In this document: positions 8,215 to 16,887 of the stretch, piece by piece
How positions within the stretch are numbered: the stretch's first letter is position 1
Layout: each line of letters opens with the position of its first letter
Origin: Actinoplanes aureus
GTDB lineage: Bacteria; Actinomycetota; Actinomycetes; Mycobacteriales; Micromonosporaceae
Reading direction: 5' to 3'
NCBI RefSeq assembly: GCF_015704865.1
Contig: NZ_JADQTO010000041.1
Location: 1 to 61,348, forward strand
Length of the DNA: 61,348 bases
The notes under the pieces: generated by a model
What the model saw: only the letters and a program-made list of their open reading frames with translations
Told to the model about the DNA's origin: nothing
Database searches by the model: none
Position numbers and translations under genes: made by a program

Positions 8215-8420
8215 AGGTCAGATCGAGTTTGTTGCGCGCCCGGTCGGTCAGGCCGGCGTAGGCGTTTGTCGGCCCACATCGAGGTCAGTTCCGGGTTGCA
8301 CTCGCGAAGCTCAGACGGAATGTCGCGGTCGGTGACGTCTGCCGGGGCCACCATCATGTCCACGATCAGGTGCCGCCGGTTCCGGCCGTCGCCCGCATGG
8401 CGACGTGGCCGGTGCGCGTT
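8190..8420 (-). pseudogene. IS5-family transposase remnant with frameshift
   Basis: The minus strand reads GRNRRHLIVDMMVAPADVTDRD, then NPELTSMWAD, and after a one-base shift NAYAGLTDRARNKLDLTFK. This is the DDE catalytic-core neighbourhood of IS5-type transposases (KRHLIVD followed by VWADSAYAG in typical members); the second catalytic Asp falls in the MWAD motif. The start of the protein, the DDE glutamate region and both ends are missing. It is a dead fragment between two intact genes. Confidence 0.6.
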
Positions 8421-8457
8421 GAGAGGGCGATGCGCACCGGCCACCCAGATGCTGGGG

Positions 8458-9003
8458 TCAGCTTGCCCGCCGTAGCGCCACGGTCGGGAAGTCGACCGGC
8501 ACCCCGAGGGCGATGTTGACGTAGTTGGTGAACAGGTTGAGGGCGACCTGGGCGATCGTCTCGACGATCTGCTCGTCGCTCCAGCCCTGCGCGCGGACGA
8601 CAGCGACGTCCTCGGCCGAGACCTGGCCACGCTCATCGACCAGCTTCAGGGCGAAATCGAGCAGAGCGGCGGTACGGGCGTCGTCGGACTCGCCGACCTG
8701 CGCGGCGGTGAGGTCCTCGCGACTCAGGCCCGCCTTCTTGCCGAGTGCGGTGTGCGCGGCCAGGCAGTACTCACACGAGTTGCGGTTCGCGACCGCCACG
8801 GCGATCTGCTCGCCCAGGGCCGCGCCGAGGGTGCCGCCGGAGAACGCACTGAACGACCCCCACATGCTCTTGAGCGCGGCAGGAGAGTTCGCGACTGCCT
8901 TGAACATCGCGGGCACAGCACCGAAGGCCGCGTGGATCTGGTCCAGCTGGACCTTCACCTCGCCGGTGGCGGAGTCACGGTCGATCAGGGGCACGTTTGC
9001 CAT
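8458..9003 (-). CDS. Carboxymuconolactone decarboxylase family (AhpD-like)
   Basis: A 181-aa protein. The AhpD-type redox signature C-x2-C-x3-H is present as CEYCLAAH at residues 77-84, preceded by EQIAVAVANRNS, which carries the usual proton-relay acid. Family members are peroxidase-like or decarboxylase-like helical trimers or hexamers; this length and motif fit the alkylhydroperoxidase D branch. No signal peptide, so cytoplasmic. The gene diverges from an AraC regulator that starts at 9130, with inverted repeats in between. Such AraC/CMD pairs are common, and the regulator probably controls this gene. Confidence 0.9.
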   Translation of the reverse strand: MANVPLIDRDSATGEVKVQLDQIHAAFGAVPAMFKAVANSPAALKSMWGSFSAFSGGTLGAALGEQIAVAVANRNSCEYCLAAHTALGKKAGLSREDLTAAQVGESDDARTAALLDFALKLVDERGQVSAEDVAVVRAQGWSDEQIVETIAQVALNLFTNYVNIALGVPVDFPTVALRRAS

Positions 9004-9076
9004 GGTTGGTTCCTATCTGAGGTGAACGCCCCGATGGCGGGGCTCGTGCCATCAACCCTGCCCCGCGTAGGCGGAC

Positions 9077-9101
9077 GATACGTATCAAGAAGTCTTTGAT
9101 A
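9077..9101. promoter_or_regulatory. Overlapping inverted repeats, likely AraC operator
   Basis: GATACGTATC (9077-9086) is a perfect palindrome, and TATCAA-GAAGTCT-TTGATA (9083-9101) is a second one sharing part of it. Both lie between the divergent starts at 9003 and 9130. The right half overlaps the -35 box of the regulator gene, which suggests autorepression. Confidence 0.55.
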
Positions 9102-9123
9102 CTTAGCGGATCGTCCATAGAAT
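9096..9123 (+). promoter_or_regulatory. Promoter of the AraC regulator gene
   Basis: TTGATA at 9096-9101, a 16-base spacer and TAGAAT at 9118-9123. The predicted transcript would begin at or next to the GTG start at 9130, giving a leaderless mRNA. Confidence 0.6.
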
Positions 9124-9129
9124 GGCGGC

Positions 9130-9999
9130 GTGGAACCTTTCGATCGGCTCACCCCGCTGCTGCAACGGTTCCGGGTCAACACCAGGCTGTTCCACGCCGG
9201 CCCACTCTGCGGTGTGACGACGTTCGCGGCCCGGCCCGGCCGAGGCTTCCTGCACATCCTGCGGCACGGAGAAATGGCGGTCACCCACCGAGAACCCGGC
9301 GGCGCGGTCAGGCGGATCGAGATCGACCGGCCCACCCTGCTGTTCTATCCGCAGCCCCTCGAACACGCCTTCCACAACGCGCCGGCCGAAGGCTCCGACC
9401 TCACGTGCGCATCGCTCGACGTCGAGGGAGGTGCGACGCATCCCCTCATGCGGACACTGCCCCCCGCGCTTATCGTCCCCCTCGACGCCATAGGGGAACT
9501 GGAGCCGCTACTGCAGGTCCTGTTCGACGAGGTCGACAACGTTCGCTGCGGTCAACGGCTCGTCGCCGACCGACTGTTCGAGGTCGTCCTCATCCGATTG
9601 CTGCGCTGGATCCTCGACCACGTCGACGAACTCGGCATACCTTCGGGCATCCTGACCGGCCTAGCCGATCCACGCCTGGCTCCCTCACTCATCGCGCTAC
9701 ACGAATCACCAGAAGCGGACTGGAAGCTGGACAGCATGGCACGCGAAGCACGAATGTCACGCAGCGCCTTCGCGGCCCACTTCAAAGAGGTCATCGGCTC
9801 AACCCCCGGGCAATACCTGACCCATTGGCGGCTCACCATCGCTCAGGAACGCCTGCGCGCCGGCGCTGCCGTGTCCACGGTCGCGACGGAGCTCGGGTAC
9901 GCCAACGCGTCCTCATTCTCGCGGGTGTTCTCCCAGCACCTCGGCACAGCACCGAGGAACTGGCTCGCCGCGCCACCACAATCACCGATCTCGGTGTAA
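9130..9999 (+). CDS. AraC-family regulator with N-terminal cupin
   Basis: A 289-aa regulator. Residues about 5-170 form a cupin sensor (GRGFLHILRHGEMAV; RPTLLFYPQPLEHAFHNAP), and residues about 195-285 form two HTH units (WKLDSMAREARMSRSAFAAHFKEVIGSTPGQYL; AVSTVATELGYANASSFSRVF). The GTG start at 9130 sits seven bases after a good -10 box. It is divergent from the carboxymuconolactone decarboxylase gene, its likely target. The effector is not predictable. About 35% of the length is sensor domain typical of Cupin_6. Confidence 0.92.
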   Translation: MEPFDRLTPLLQRFRVNTRLFHAGPLCGVTTFAARPGRGFLHILRHGEMAVTHREPGGAVRRIEIDRPTLLFYPQPLEHAFHNAPAEGSDLTCASLDVEGGATHPLMRTLPPALIVPLDAIGELEPLLQVLFDEVDNVRCGQRLVADRLFEVVLIRLLRWILDHVDELGIPSGILTGLADPRLAPSLIALHESPEADWKLDSMAREARMSRSAFAAHFKEVIGSTPGQYLTHWRLTIAQERLRAGAAVSTVATELGYANASSFSRVFSQHLGTAPRNWLAAPPQSPISV

Positions 10000-10465
10000 G
10001 AGCAAGCCCGGCGAGGCCAGACCCTCACCTGATACCGCGATCACACCAACGCAGCCAACGTCCATGTCTGGACCGACTGACCCGACGACATCCGGATCTG
10101 GCTGAGCATGCGCGTTCGTCCGGCCGCGGACGGGCACGCTGCGTGAAGGACGATCGATCCTGTTCCTGGTTGTGGCACTCGACGACCTCGCTGCCCTCCT
10201 GGGATGAACGACGCTGCAGAGCGAGCCACGCGGATCCGGTTCTTGACGGAGTCGGCGCGGACGATGCTCGCCGCCGGCACCGCGGTGACCGGGTGGAGGC
10301 GGCCCATCGCTCCGCGGCCGCTGCGGCGACCAGCCACACCATCCCGACCCGACCGCTGCCCGTGCCCCAGACCGCCGAGAGTTGAACGCGGTGTAGTTCG
10401 CGTCAATTCACGGTGCGCGGGAAACCGCCCGGCCAGGCAAGACAGCGGTCCCTACTGTGAACCGC
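10000..10465. other. 466-base region with repeat A fragment, no clear gene
   Basis: A CATCCGGATCTG head of repeat A lies near 10089, followed by a degenerate body. A frame at 10204 (MNDAAERATRIRFLTESARTM) looks briefly protein-like but loses coding character after about 30 codons. TACTGT at 10453-10458 is the -10 of the next gene. Confidence 0.45.
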
Positions 10466-11551
10466 ATGCGAAGACGCTATGTAGTACCGACCGCCGCCGC
10501 CCTGGCGCTGTCGCTCATACCCGCCGGCCCGGCACTCGCCGCGTCGGCAGCTGACACCACGCCGCCTCAGGTTCTCGACATCGCGTTCTCGGAGTCCGCG
10601 GTCACCGTCTCCGGTCTGCAGACCAAGTTCGTCGAAGCACGGGTCCGGCTGACTGACGACACCGGAGTGCAACCGATCTCGTACGGGTACAACCCACCCT
10701 TCGAGCGGGAGTCACCCTATCTGCGGCTGAACGCCGAACCGAACAACTACATCCTGCTCCGTCTGACGGAGGGGACGGACAAGGACGGGATCTGGTCCGG
10801 CAACATCCCGGTCACCTCCGCCTGGCGGGGGACGATCACGCCGGTCCAGATCTATGCCAAGGACAAGACGTACGAGAACACGCTCGACATCAATCCGGGG
10901 GCGCTCGGCCTCACGCCCACCCTGAAGGTGCGAAGCTCCAACCGGCCGGCCATCGACATGACGTTCTCGCCGGAGCCGCGCCCCGCCGGCAAGCCGGTCA
11001 CCCAGAAGATCCGGGCCTGGAACACCACCACCGGCAAGCCCTGGCCCAACCTGCCGCTGCACCTCAGCTTCGACAACGGCTGCGTGGAGCCGGGCGGCCT
11101 GGTGGCCGTGCGGACCCGGGCGGACGGGACGTACAAACGGAAGATCAGCGCGGCGAACGCGCGGTGGGTGCAGTGCGCCTGGGTGCCCGGGGTCAACCAG
11201 CCGGGTTCGGTCTGGCCGCCGACGAGGATCGCGGCGGACGCCGGTTTCGCCCGGACCGAGCGGTACGCGGTCACCGCGAAGCCGGCCGTCACGTCGGCGA
11301 AGGTCGGCAAGAGCGTCAAGATCAAGGGCAAGGTCAGCCCGGTTTACCAGGGCAAGGTCGTGCAACTGCAGCGGTACCTCAAGAAGAAAGGCTGGCGCCT
11401 GGTGACCACCGCCAAGGTGCGGGCCGACGGCCGCTACACCGTCGTGGCCACTCCCAAGCGCAAGATCACCTACACCTACCGCGTGTACGCGGCCGGCGAC
11501 GTCAACGCGGTCGGCGGCGTCTCCAAGAAGTTCAAGATCCGCGGGAAGTGA
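10466..11551 (+). CDS. Secreted beta-rich protein of unknown function
   Basis: A 361-aa exported protein: signal peptide MRRRYVVPTAAALALSLIPAGPALA with AxA-type cleavage near residue 25. The mature part is a string of Ig-like or bacterial cell-surface beta domains: residues about 30-140 (TPPQVLDIAFSESAVTVSG), 150-265 (IDMTFSPEPRPAGKPVTQKI, a macroglobulin-like segment) and a C-terminal domain 270-361 (VGKSVKIKGKVSPVYQGKVVQLQRY) typical of repeats in actinomycete surface proteins. ATG 10466 is chosen over GTG 10457 because TACTGT lies 13 bases upstream. No catalytic residues seen. The very basic C-terminus (KKFKIRGK) is notable. Confidence 0.85.
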   Translation: MRRRYVVPTAAALALSLIPAGPALAASAADTTPPQVLDIAFSESAVTVSGLQTKFVEARVRLTDDTGVQPISYGYNPPFERESPYLRLNAEPNNYILLRLTEGTDKDGIWSGNIPVTSAWRGTITPVQIYAKDKTYENTLDINPGALGLTPTLKVRSSNRPAIDMTFSPEPRPAGKPVTQKIRAWNTTTGKPWPNLPLHLSFDNGCVEPGGLVAVRTRADGTYKRKISAANARWVQCAWVPGVNQPGSVWPPTRIAADAGFARTERYAVTAKPAVTSAKVGKSVKIKGKVSPVYQGKVVQLQRYLKKKGWRLVTTAKVRADGRYTVVATPKRKITYTYRVYAAGDVNAVGGVSKKFKIRGK

Positions 11552-11640
11552 GCGGGAAGGCCTCAGACCGCCTGGCCGGAGATGAACGGCAGCCAGCCGG
11601 AGAGCAGCCCTAGCGAGCCGAGCACAATCACCAGATCGCG

Positions 11641-12054
11641 ATGGCGCGCACGGGCCAGAGCGATGGCGCTCTGCCCGTTGAAGGCGCCACCCTGGCGGTG
11701 GCGGAGACGAACATGGCCGCGTTCGTCGAGGAGGTGCGTATCCGGGCCGCCCTGCAGGGTGAGGTACGCGGCTACACCCCCGAGGTCGGCGTGCCGGTGC
11801 GCAACGCGGCGGCTGACGAGCCGGGGACCGGCAGGTACGCATGGACGCTGCCGGTCAACGGTCAGGACCAGCACATCCTGATGCCGGACACCGACCTGAC
11901 CGCGGTGAAGGGCCTGAGCTCCGCAGCGCCCTGCCTGAAGATGAACGACTCCTGGTCTTGGTGGAACGACGCCGCCGGCGCCGCGGTGCCCCTGCCCGCC
12001 CGGCAGCCATGGTTGGACGGAGGCATCGCACGCGTCCGCTCTGAACTGGGCTGA
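11641..12054 (+). CDS. Doubtful hypothetical gene
   Basis: The frame has very high third-position GC and reads 137 residues, with an odd aromatic block (CLKMNDSWSWWNDAAG) near the end. There is no ribosome site and no -10 box at the usual distance. The opposite strand between about 11570 and 11840 reads like a decayed ankyrin-repeat protein (HADLGGVAAYL; NGQSAIALARARHRDLVIVL), so one of the two readings must be a shadow. I cannot decide between them from sequence alone. Confidence 0.3.
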   Translation: MARTGQSDGALPVEGATLAVAETNMAAFVEEVRIRAALQGEVRGYTPEVGVPVRNAAADEPGTGRYAWTLPVNGQDQHILMPDTDLTAVKGLSSAAPCLKMNDSWSWWNDAAGAAVPLPARQPWLDGGIARVRSELG

Positions 12055-12126
12055 CAGCGACTAGCAGCCGGCTTTCGTTCCGAAACGGCCCCTCACGGCC
12101 CGAGATGAGTCCGTACCGTTCCGTCC

Positions 12127-12411
12127 ATGGGCACGGTGCACCGGGCTGCGGTTGACGCGGCGGCCGCGGCGGCAGTGCTGGACGCCATGGTGACGGCGCT
12201 CCGCGAGTACGAAGTTGGCCCGCACGCCGCGGTCCGGCTCGTCCGCGCTCTGCGGGCCGTAGACCCGAGCTTGGTGACCGACCTGATCGCCGGACTCGAC
12301 AACGAGGACGACCGGTTCTCCGAGGTCGCCCCGGAGGATCTCGCCGAGATTCTGGCGGGCCTGGTGACCTCGCTGCGGACACTCCTGGCGGACAAGGCCG
12401 CTACGGGCTGA
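12127..12411 (+). CDS. Small helical hypothetical protein
   Basis: A 94-aa, strongly helical protein starting at an ATG with TACCGT 13 bases upstream (leaderless pattern). It has an alanine-rich N-terminal helix (AAVDAAAAAAVLDAMVTALREYEVG), then LVTDLIAGLDNEDDRF and DLAEILAGLVTSLRTLLADK. No membrane segment. No family recognised. Codon bias supports expression. Confidence 0.65.
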   Translation: MGTVHRAAVDAAAAAAVLDAMVTALREYEVGPHAAVRLVRALRAVDPSLVTDLIAGLDNEDDRFSEVAPEDLAEILAGLVTSLRTLLADKAATG

Positions 12412-12476
12412 ATACGAGCTGGCGAGGTGCCAGGTATGGTCGGTCGGCGGCTGCGGAGGTGTGGGACGGGGTCCCT

Positions 12477-12854
12477 TCAGCCGGTGAATGCGGTCATACG
12501 GATCGATACGAGAACGCCAGGCAGTTCGACGCCGAGCTTGGCGACGTAGCGCGTTGGCGGCGTGCTGGGGAACCAGGTCGCGTACTCCTCGTTCATGCCT
12601 GCGAAGTCAGCCGGATTGGTCAGGAGTACGCCCACCTCGACGATGTCCTCCCATGTCGCGCCCGCAGCCCGCAGGACGGCGCGGCAGTTGGCGAGGGCCT
12701 GTCGTGTCTGTTGCTGGATCGTCGGTCCGGCCAGACCACCATTGGTGACGTCGACGCCGGGCTGGCCCGCAACGTAGACCAACCCGCCGGCTTTCACCGC
12801 CTGGCTATACAACGCTGAGCTGGGCGCGTCCGCCGTGCTGACGAATTCTCGCAT
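12477..12854 (-). CDS. RidA (YjgF/YER057c/UK114) family protein
   Basis: A 125-aa protein with the Rid fold pattern: YSQAVKAGGLVYVAGQPGVD near the N-terminus, QTRQALANCRAVLRAAGATWEDIVEVGVLLTNPADF in the middle and the C-terminal ELPGVLVSIRMTAF. RidA hydrolyses reactive enamine/imine intermediates; its key Arg normally lies in an R-x-C/A-V-E-V motif near the end. Here the equivalent stretch reads PGVLVSIRM, so the catalytic Arg is not obvious and this may be a Rid subfamily without classic imine deaminase activity. TAGTTT lies 12 bases before the ATG. A second RidA-like gene is at 60393. Confidence 0.9.
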   Translation of the reverse strand: MREFVSTADAPSSALYSQAVKAGGLVYVAGQPGVDVTNGGLAGPTIQQQTRQALANCRAVLRAAGATWEDIVEVGVLLTNPADFAGMNEEYATWFPSTPPTRYVAKLGVELPGVLVSIRMTAFTG

Positions 12855-13087
12855 GCTCTCAAACTAGCTCCGCTCAGGACAGCCGCGTTCGGCCAGACGG
12901 ACCGAATTCATGAGGCGGCCGACGGCCGAGTGCAAGCGGTGGGTGACACCTCGTTTTCTTCGGCCGCCGCGGTGGTAGCGACGTTCATAGCGGAGAAGCG
13001 CATGTCCACTGGATTCCAGATCGCCGCCGAGTTGACGTGTTGGCATGATTGCGGCCTGCGAGGTGCCGGCGTTGATCGGGGCAGTGG

Positions 13088-13676
13088 ATCTGGACCGAGG
13101 CTGTCAGCACCGTGCTGTCTGATCGCTACGGGCCTTGGGCCTACCGCTGGTACGGGGCGCCCGGCTAGTGGGAACCTCGGACTGGATCGCCAGCTCCGGC
13201 GGCCGAAGCTCCGGTTCTCGCGACCAACTTGCTGCTGACCTGGTGGCTATGGCTGGAGAGATCGTCGAACGATGCGAGCAGTTCCTGCCCTTGCTCCACC
13301 CGATGGAAGCCACCGAACCCGGCGATCTTGCCGCCACCTGGGAGTGCGCTATCGCGGACCTGATGAGGGTCGCCGTCGCTCCGATCGCCGACGGCGACAG
13401 TTGGCAGGGCGGATGCCGCAGGGTCCTTCAACGGTTCCTCACCGCCTCCGGCGTGCCAGTGCACCACGCGGAGGCGCTGGTCGCCAGCGCGATAGACGAA
13501 CGTTCGACTCCTGGGTGCCACTCACAGCAGCCGATGTAATCGACGTCGCCGAACGACTCACCCGCAACGTGTTCGGATCTTCGGGCTCACGCCGCCCATC
13601 AAACCGACAGAGGGCCAGACACCTAGCCGCAGAACTGGCCAACGTGGCGGGCGACGAACACGACCGGCAACGGTAG
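13088..13676 (+). pseudogene. Frameshifted actinomycete-specific hypothetical gene
   Basis: Protein-like pieces in order but in different frames: IWTEAVSTVLSDRYGPWAYRWYGAPG (stop at 13168), NLLLTWWLWLE, then ERCEQFLPLLHPMEA through DSWQGGCRRVLQRFLTASGVPVHHAEALVASAIDER, and after a further one-base shift FDSWVPLTAADVIDVAERLTRNVFG. I recall such single-domain proteins from Micromonosporaceae, with WYxHCRxVLxxFL-type cores. At least two shifts are needed to join the pieces, so the gene is broken in this sequence. Family identity is from memory of the pattern and is tentative. Confidence 0.55.
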
Positions 13677-13694
13677 ATCTGACCGGCAATCGGC

Positions 13695-13760
13695 GGACGG
13701 CGTCCGGATCTGCCGTTGAGCACGTGCGCCGGCGGCTGAGCTGCCATCACGCTTCGTATG
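13695..13760. repeat. Repeat A, degenerate copy
   Basis: Contains GTCCGGATCTGCCG (from 13702) followed by a GTGCGCCGGCGGCTGA body and a CACGCTTCG element, as in other copies. The match is partial. Confidence 0.5.
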
Positions 13761-13987
13761 GGCAGCGCCATGATCGCGTGCCTGTTCCTGGTCCGGGCGG
13801 CGACCGATGAGGCTGACCCTGGTGGACTCTCTCGCCCCGTTGGCGGTCCGGCAACCTCCTCGCGGCGTAGCTCTGGCGAGATTGATTTGATGTTGATCAA
13901 TTGGTTTGCCGGTTCGGAGGATTCTGTATTCATCGACGTCGGTAGATTCTGAGTCGGCTGGTCGGACCGGAACGGGGACGGTGCCGC

Positions 13988-16201
13988 ATGTCGAGGAAGT
14001 CGTTAGCCGCGATACTTGTGATCGCTCTCTTGGCCGCGTTGGGGAGCGTCGTGAACTCGCCACCGGTCGCCGCGGCGGCCGGATCGCCACGCATCATGGT
14101 GGTCGGCGACTCGATCAGCCAAGGGTTGGAAGGTGACTTCACCTGGCGTTACCGGCTTTGGCAACACCTCACCTCTAGTGGGCTGACCCCGCAGTTCGTC
14201 GGCCCGTGGACGGGCACCACGCACGCGGGGCCGTACACGGGAACTTCCGGCGACCCGTTCCATGACGGTGCGTATCGGCCGGGCATCAGCTTTCCGCAGC
14301 CGGCCAACCTGGCCGAGTGGGGCTGGATGATGGCCGAGGGCAAGGTCGCGATCGCCCAGCAGATGAAGAACTACGCGCCTGAATATCTGCTCGTCGAGCT
14401 CGGCTTCAACGACATCGCCTGGAACCTCGGCGACACACCGCCGGCAGAGGTCGCGGCCGGGGTCATCTCGTCGATGCAGCAGCTGGTGACGAATGCGCGA
14501 GCGGTCAATCCGAACGTGCGGATCCTGCTCGCCGATGTGCCGCACCGGGCGCCGATCGCGGAGTATCCGGAGTTGCCCGGCAAACTCGATGCGTACAACT
14601 CGAGGTTGAACGCGGGCATTGCCGCGGTGAACAGCCAGGCGCCGGCGTCGCCGGCGGTGGTCCGGGTGGGGTTCAACGCGGCGTACAACTACAACACCGA
14701 TACGTACGACGGACTGCACCCGAACGTCCGCGGTGAATATGTCATCGCGAAGGCCTTTGCCGACCGGCTTGCGGCCGTTTACGGCGTCGGCGCGACGATG
14801 ACGATTCCGGGGTCGCTGCCAGCAAATTTGACTCCTGGACCGACCGGCACGATCTCGGCGACGGTGAACAGCGACTGGAGTGCGAATCTGAGCTGGCCGC
14901 ACGTGTTCGGCGCCGGCGGATTCTGGATCTGGGTGCGCGACCGGTCGGCGGGCGAGACCGACTTCCACAAACTGCCGTGGCCGGTCGGCTCGGACGGGTG
15001 GAAGGCATCGGCGCTCGCTGCCGGGCATCAGATCGACTTCAAGGTACAGACCGCCCGCGGCGACTACGCGAGTGGATTCTCCCCCACCACGACGATCACG
15101 GCGCCGGCCCTGCCCGCGGTCCGGTTCACGGTGACACCCGGGAAGTACTCGGCGACGATCAGCTGGACGCCGGTTGCTCACGCCGATGACTATCACCTGT
15201 ACGCGGGCGGCAACTGCAACGATCCGGTGCCCGGCGTGAACGACAACATGCAACTCGTGCAGTGGTCGTTGGGCGGGAAGACGTCGTTCACGCAGACGTA
15301 CCTCACCGGCCTGTGCATGAACTATTACCTGGTCGCTTCCAAGAACGGCGGTGAGAGTCCGAAGCCGGCGTTCGCCACCCGGGTGTGGCCGCTGCAAGAC
15401 AACATTTATGTCGCGCAGGCGAAGCAGTTCTACTTCCGCACCGATCCGTACCCCGATGATCGGGTCTGGCGCGGGAACGTGACGCCGGGCCCCGATCGCG
15501 GCGTGCTGGTGATGCGTGGGTTCATCGCCGACAACAACTTCTTCGACGCGGCGATCGGCGACAAGAGGCAGTACAACTCGGACGTCTTCAACTCAGCCAA
15601 AGCCACGGTGGTGTGGGACACCAAGACCGGCGAGGTGGCTATTTACGTCCACAAGTCCTGCCTGTTCGGCGCGAACGGCTGGCAGTGCAAGCCGGCGTTG
15701 CCGATCGGGATCGTGGGCGACGCGTACTCGACGCCGGACGGATCGTCGGACTACCGCAACTTGTTCACGGTTTCGAAAAACCCCAACGGTGGGCTCGTCG
15801 TCGGAGTCTCAGCGGTGAACGCCTGGACCGAGTTCCTCCGCAATGTCGGCACCGTCGAATGCCAGGCGATCCTGTCCGGCATCGCGCCGTTCGGCTTCCC
15901 GGACAAGGCGCAGCTCTGTTACGACTTGGCGCACCTGGGCCGGATCAGCGACCAGATCTTCGCGACTCCGTCCGGTGACACCTTCTCTATCACTATGCAG
16001 GGTGACAAGTATCCATCGTGGGAGTTCTACCGCTATCCGGCCGACGGCCCGCTGGGGTCGATGGGCATCAAGCGGGTGATCGGCACTCGTAACCAGACGG
16101 TCGTGATCGATCTGCGCGGGGAGGCGGTCACCTGCGTCAGCCCCGCCGGCGAGGCGGATGCGTCATCGCCGGGCGTGACTCGGCCGATGAGCTGCTCATG
16201 A
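13988..16201 (+). CDS. Secreted SGNH/GDSL hydrolase with FN3-like repeats
   Basis: A 737-aa exported protein. The signal peptide is residues 1-30 (LAAILVIALLAALGSVV, cleavage after AAA). Residues about 35-265 form an SGNH hydrolase: block I GDSISQG with the nucleophile Ser, block III GFND, and block V DGLHPN with the catalytic Asp and His. Two fibronectin-III-like or beta-sandwich units follow (about 275-375 and 378-465, each ending before an SGFSPTT or GESPKPA linker). The last 270 residues form a further domain I do not recognise (QFYFRTDPYPDDRVWRG to the end), with paired cysteines. Such enzymes are esterases or acetylxylan-esterase-like deacetylases acting on exopolymers. GGGGACGG upstream may serve as ribosome site. 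Confidence 0.88.
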   Translation: MSRKSLAAILVIALLAALGSVVNSPPVAAAAGSPRIMVVGDSISQGLEGDFTWRYRLWQHLTSSGLTPQFVGPWTGTTHAGPYTGTSGDPFHDGAYRPGISFPQPANLAEWGWMMAEGKVAIAQQMKNYAPEYLLVELGFNDIAWNLGDTPPAEVAAGVISSMQQLVTNARAVNPNVRILLADVPHRAPIAEYPELPGKLDAYNSRLNAGIAAVNSQAPASPAVVRVGFNAAYNYNTDTYDGLHPNVRGEYVIAKAFADRLAAVYGVGATMTIPGSLPANLTPGPTGTISATVNSDWSANLSWPHVFGAGGFWIWVRDRSAGETDFHKLPWPVGSDGWKASALAAGHQIDFKVQTARGDYASGFSPTTTITAPALPAVRFTVTPGKYSATISWTPVAHADDYHLYAGGNCNDPVPGVNDNMQLVQWSLGGKTSFTQTYLTGLCMNYYLVASKNGGESPKPAFATRVWPLQDNIYVAQAKQFYFRTDPYPDDRVWRGNVTPGPDRGVLVMRGFIADNNFFDAAIGDKRQYNSDVFNSAKATVVWDTKTGEVAIYVHKSCLFGANGWQCKPALPIGIVGDAYSTPDGSSDYRNLFTVSKNPNGGLVVGVSAVNAWTEFLRNVGTVECQAILSGIAPFGFPDKAQLCYDLAHLGRISDQIFATPSGDTFSITMQGDKYPSWEFYRYPADGPLGSMGIKRVIGTRNQTVVIDLRGEAVTCVSPAGEADASSPGVTRPMSCS

Positions 16202-16369
16202 TCCCGACGCGCATCCAGTTGGTCGACATCGGCTAGTACGGCAGCCGCCATTCGAGATCATGATTGGAGTTTCAGGGTTGAGGCGGCGGGCGTAGCGGGC
16301 TCGTCCGCTCGGGCCTGGCGTCGGGGCCGCAGCTTGACCAGGGAAACGGTACGCGATGCTGCGGGCCGG

Positions 16370-16560
16370 CCGGATCAGCGATGCTGTGAGCATCGACCGG
16401 ATCGGTCTTGCGGCCCTGACCGGTGGCGAACACCCGAGCCCGGGCGGACAGTTCGCCGGCGCGTCCAGGACGGTCTCGCCGTCAGCCGCTGCGCGACATG
16501 CCGGCCGATGCCGTTGCAGCCCTCGATCGCCCAGTCCCGCTCGCCGTGCCCCTCCCTCCC
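16370..16560 (-). pseudogene. IS110-family transposase remnant (N-terminal part)
   Basis: The minus strand reads DWAIEGCNGIGRHVAQRLTADGETV, then in another frame LSARARVFATGQGRKTDPVDAHSIA. These are the N-terminal DEDD catalytic region signatures of IS110 transposases (the GRKTDPVDAHSIA block holds one catalytic Asp). The frame change and the absence of the C-terminal half show that it is dead. It is a different fragment from the C-terminal one at 3-200 and may not be the same element. Confidence 0.65.
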
Positions 16561-16874
16561 TTCCTGCTCCGACCTGATGTCGGCGGGAGGGCAGCGCTAC
16601 TTTGAGCTGGGCATACCCCTCTGGAGCCACTCCGCGCCGCGGTGACCGGCAAGGCGCATGCCAAATCTGAGCCACACCAACCTTGGGTGGGCAGCCGAAA
16701 AGAGAGCGACTCCGCCGGTCACCTAGACCATGCCTGGCCGGGCAGCGGTCGTGCCGCCAGTAGATAAGAGTGCGCGCGGTCATGCCGGTCCCACATTCGT
16801 TTTGCAATTTTTGACCGATTCACGACTCATTCTACGTTAAGCCGAGGTAACTTCGCGTACCCATCGACCGTGGG

Positions 16875-16880
16875 TACAAT
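16875..16880 (+). promoter_or_regulatory. -10 box of DUF1697 gene
   Basis: TACAAT with TTCGCG 17 bases upstream (16852-16857). It places transcription at the GTG at 16888, so the ATG at 16879, which overlaps the box, cannot be the start. Confidence 0.55.
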
Positions 16881-16887
16881 GGACGAC

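Noticed and set aside
10204..10554. A 116-codon plus-strand frame starting MNDAAERATRIRFLTESARTM
   Set aside because: It overlaps the signal-peptide region of the well-supported gene at 10466 and turns into Pro/Arg-rich shadow sequence after about 30 codons; no ribosome site.
16196..16807. A 203-codon minus-strand frame
   Set aside because: Only pieces of it, in two frames, resemble IS110 transposase; as a single frame it is not a gene.
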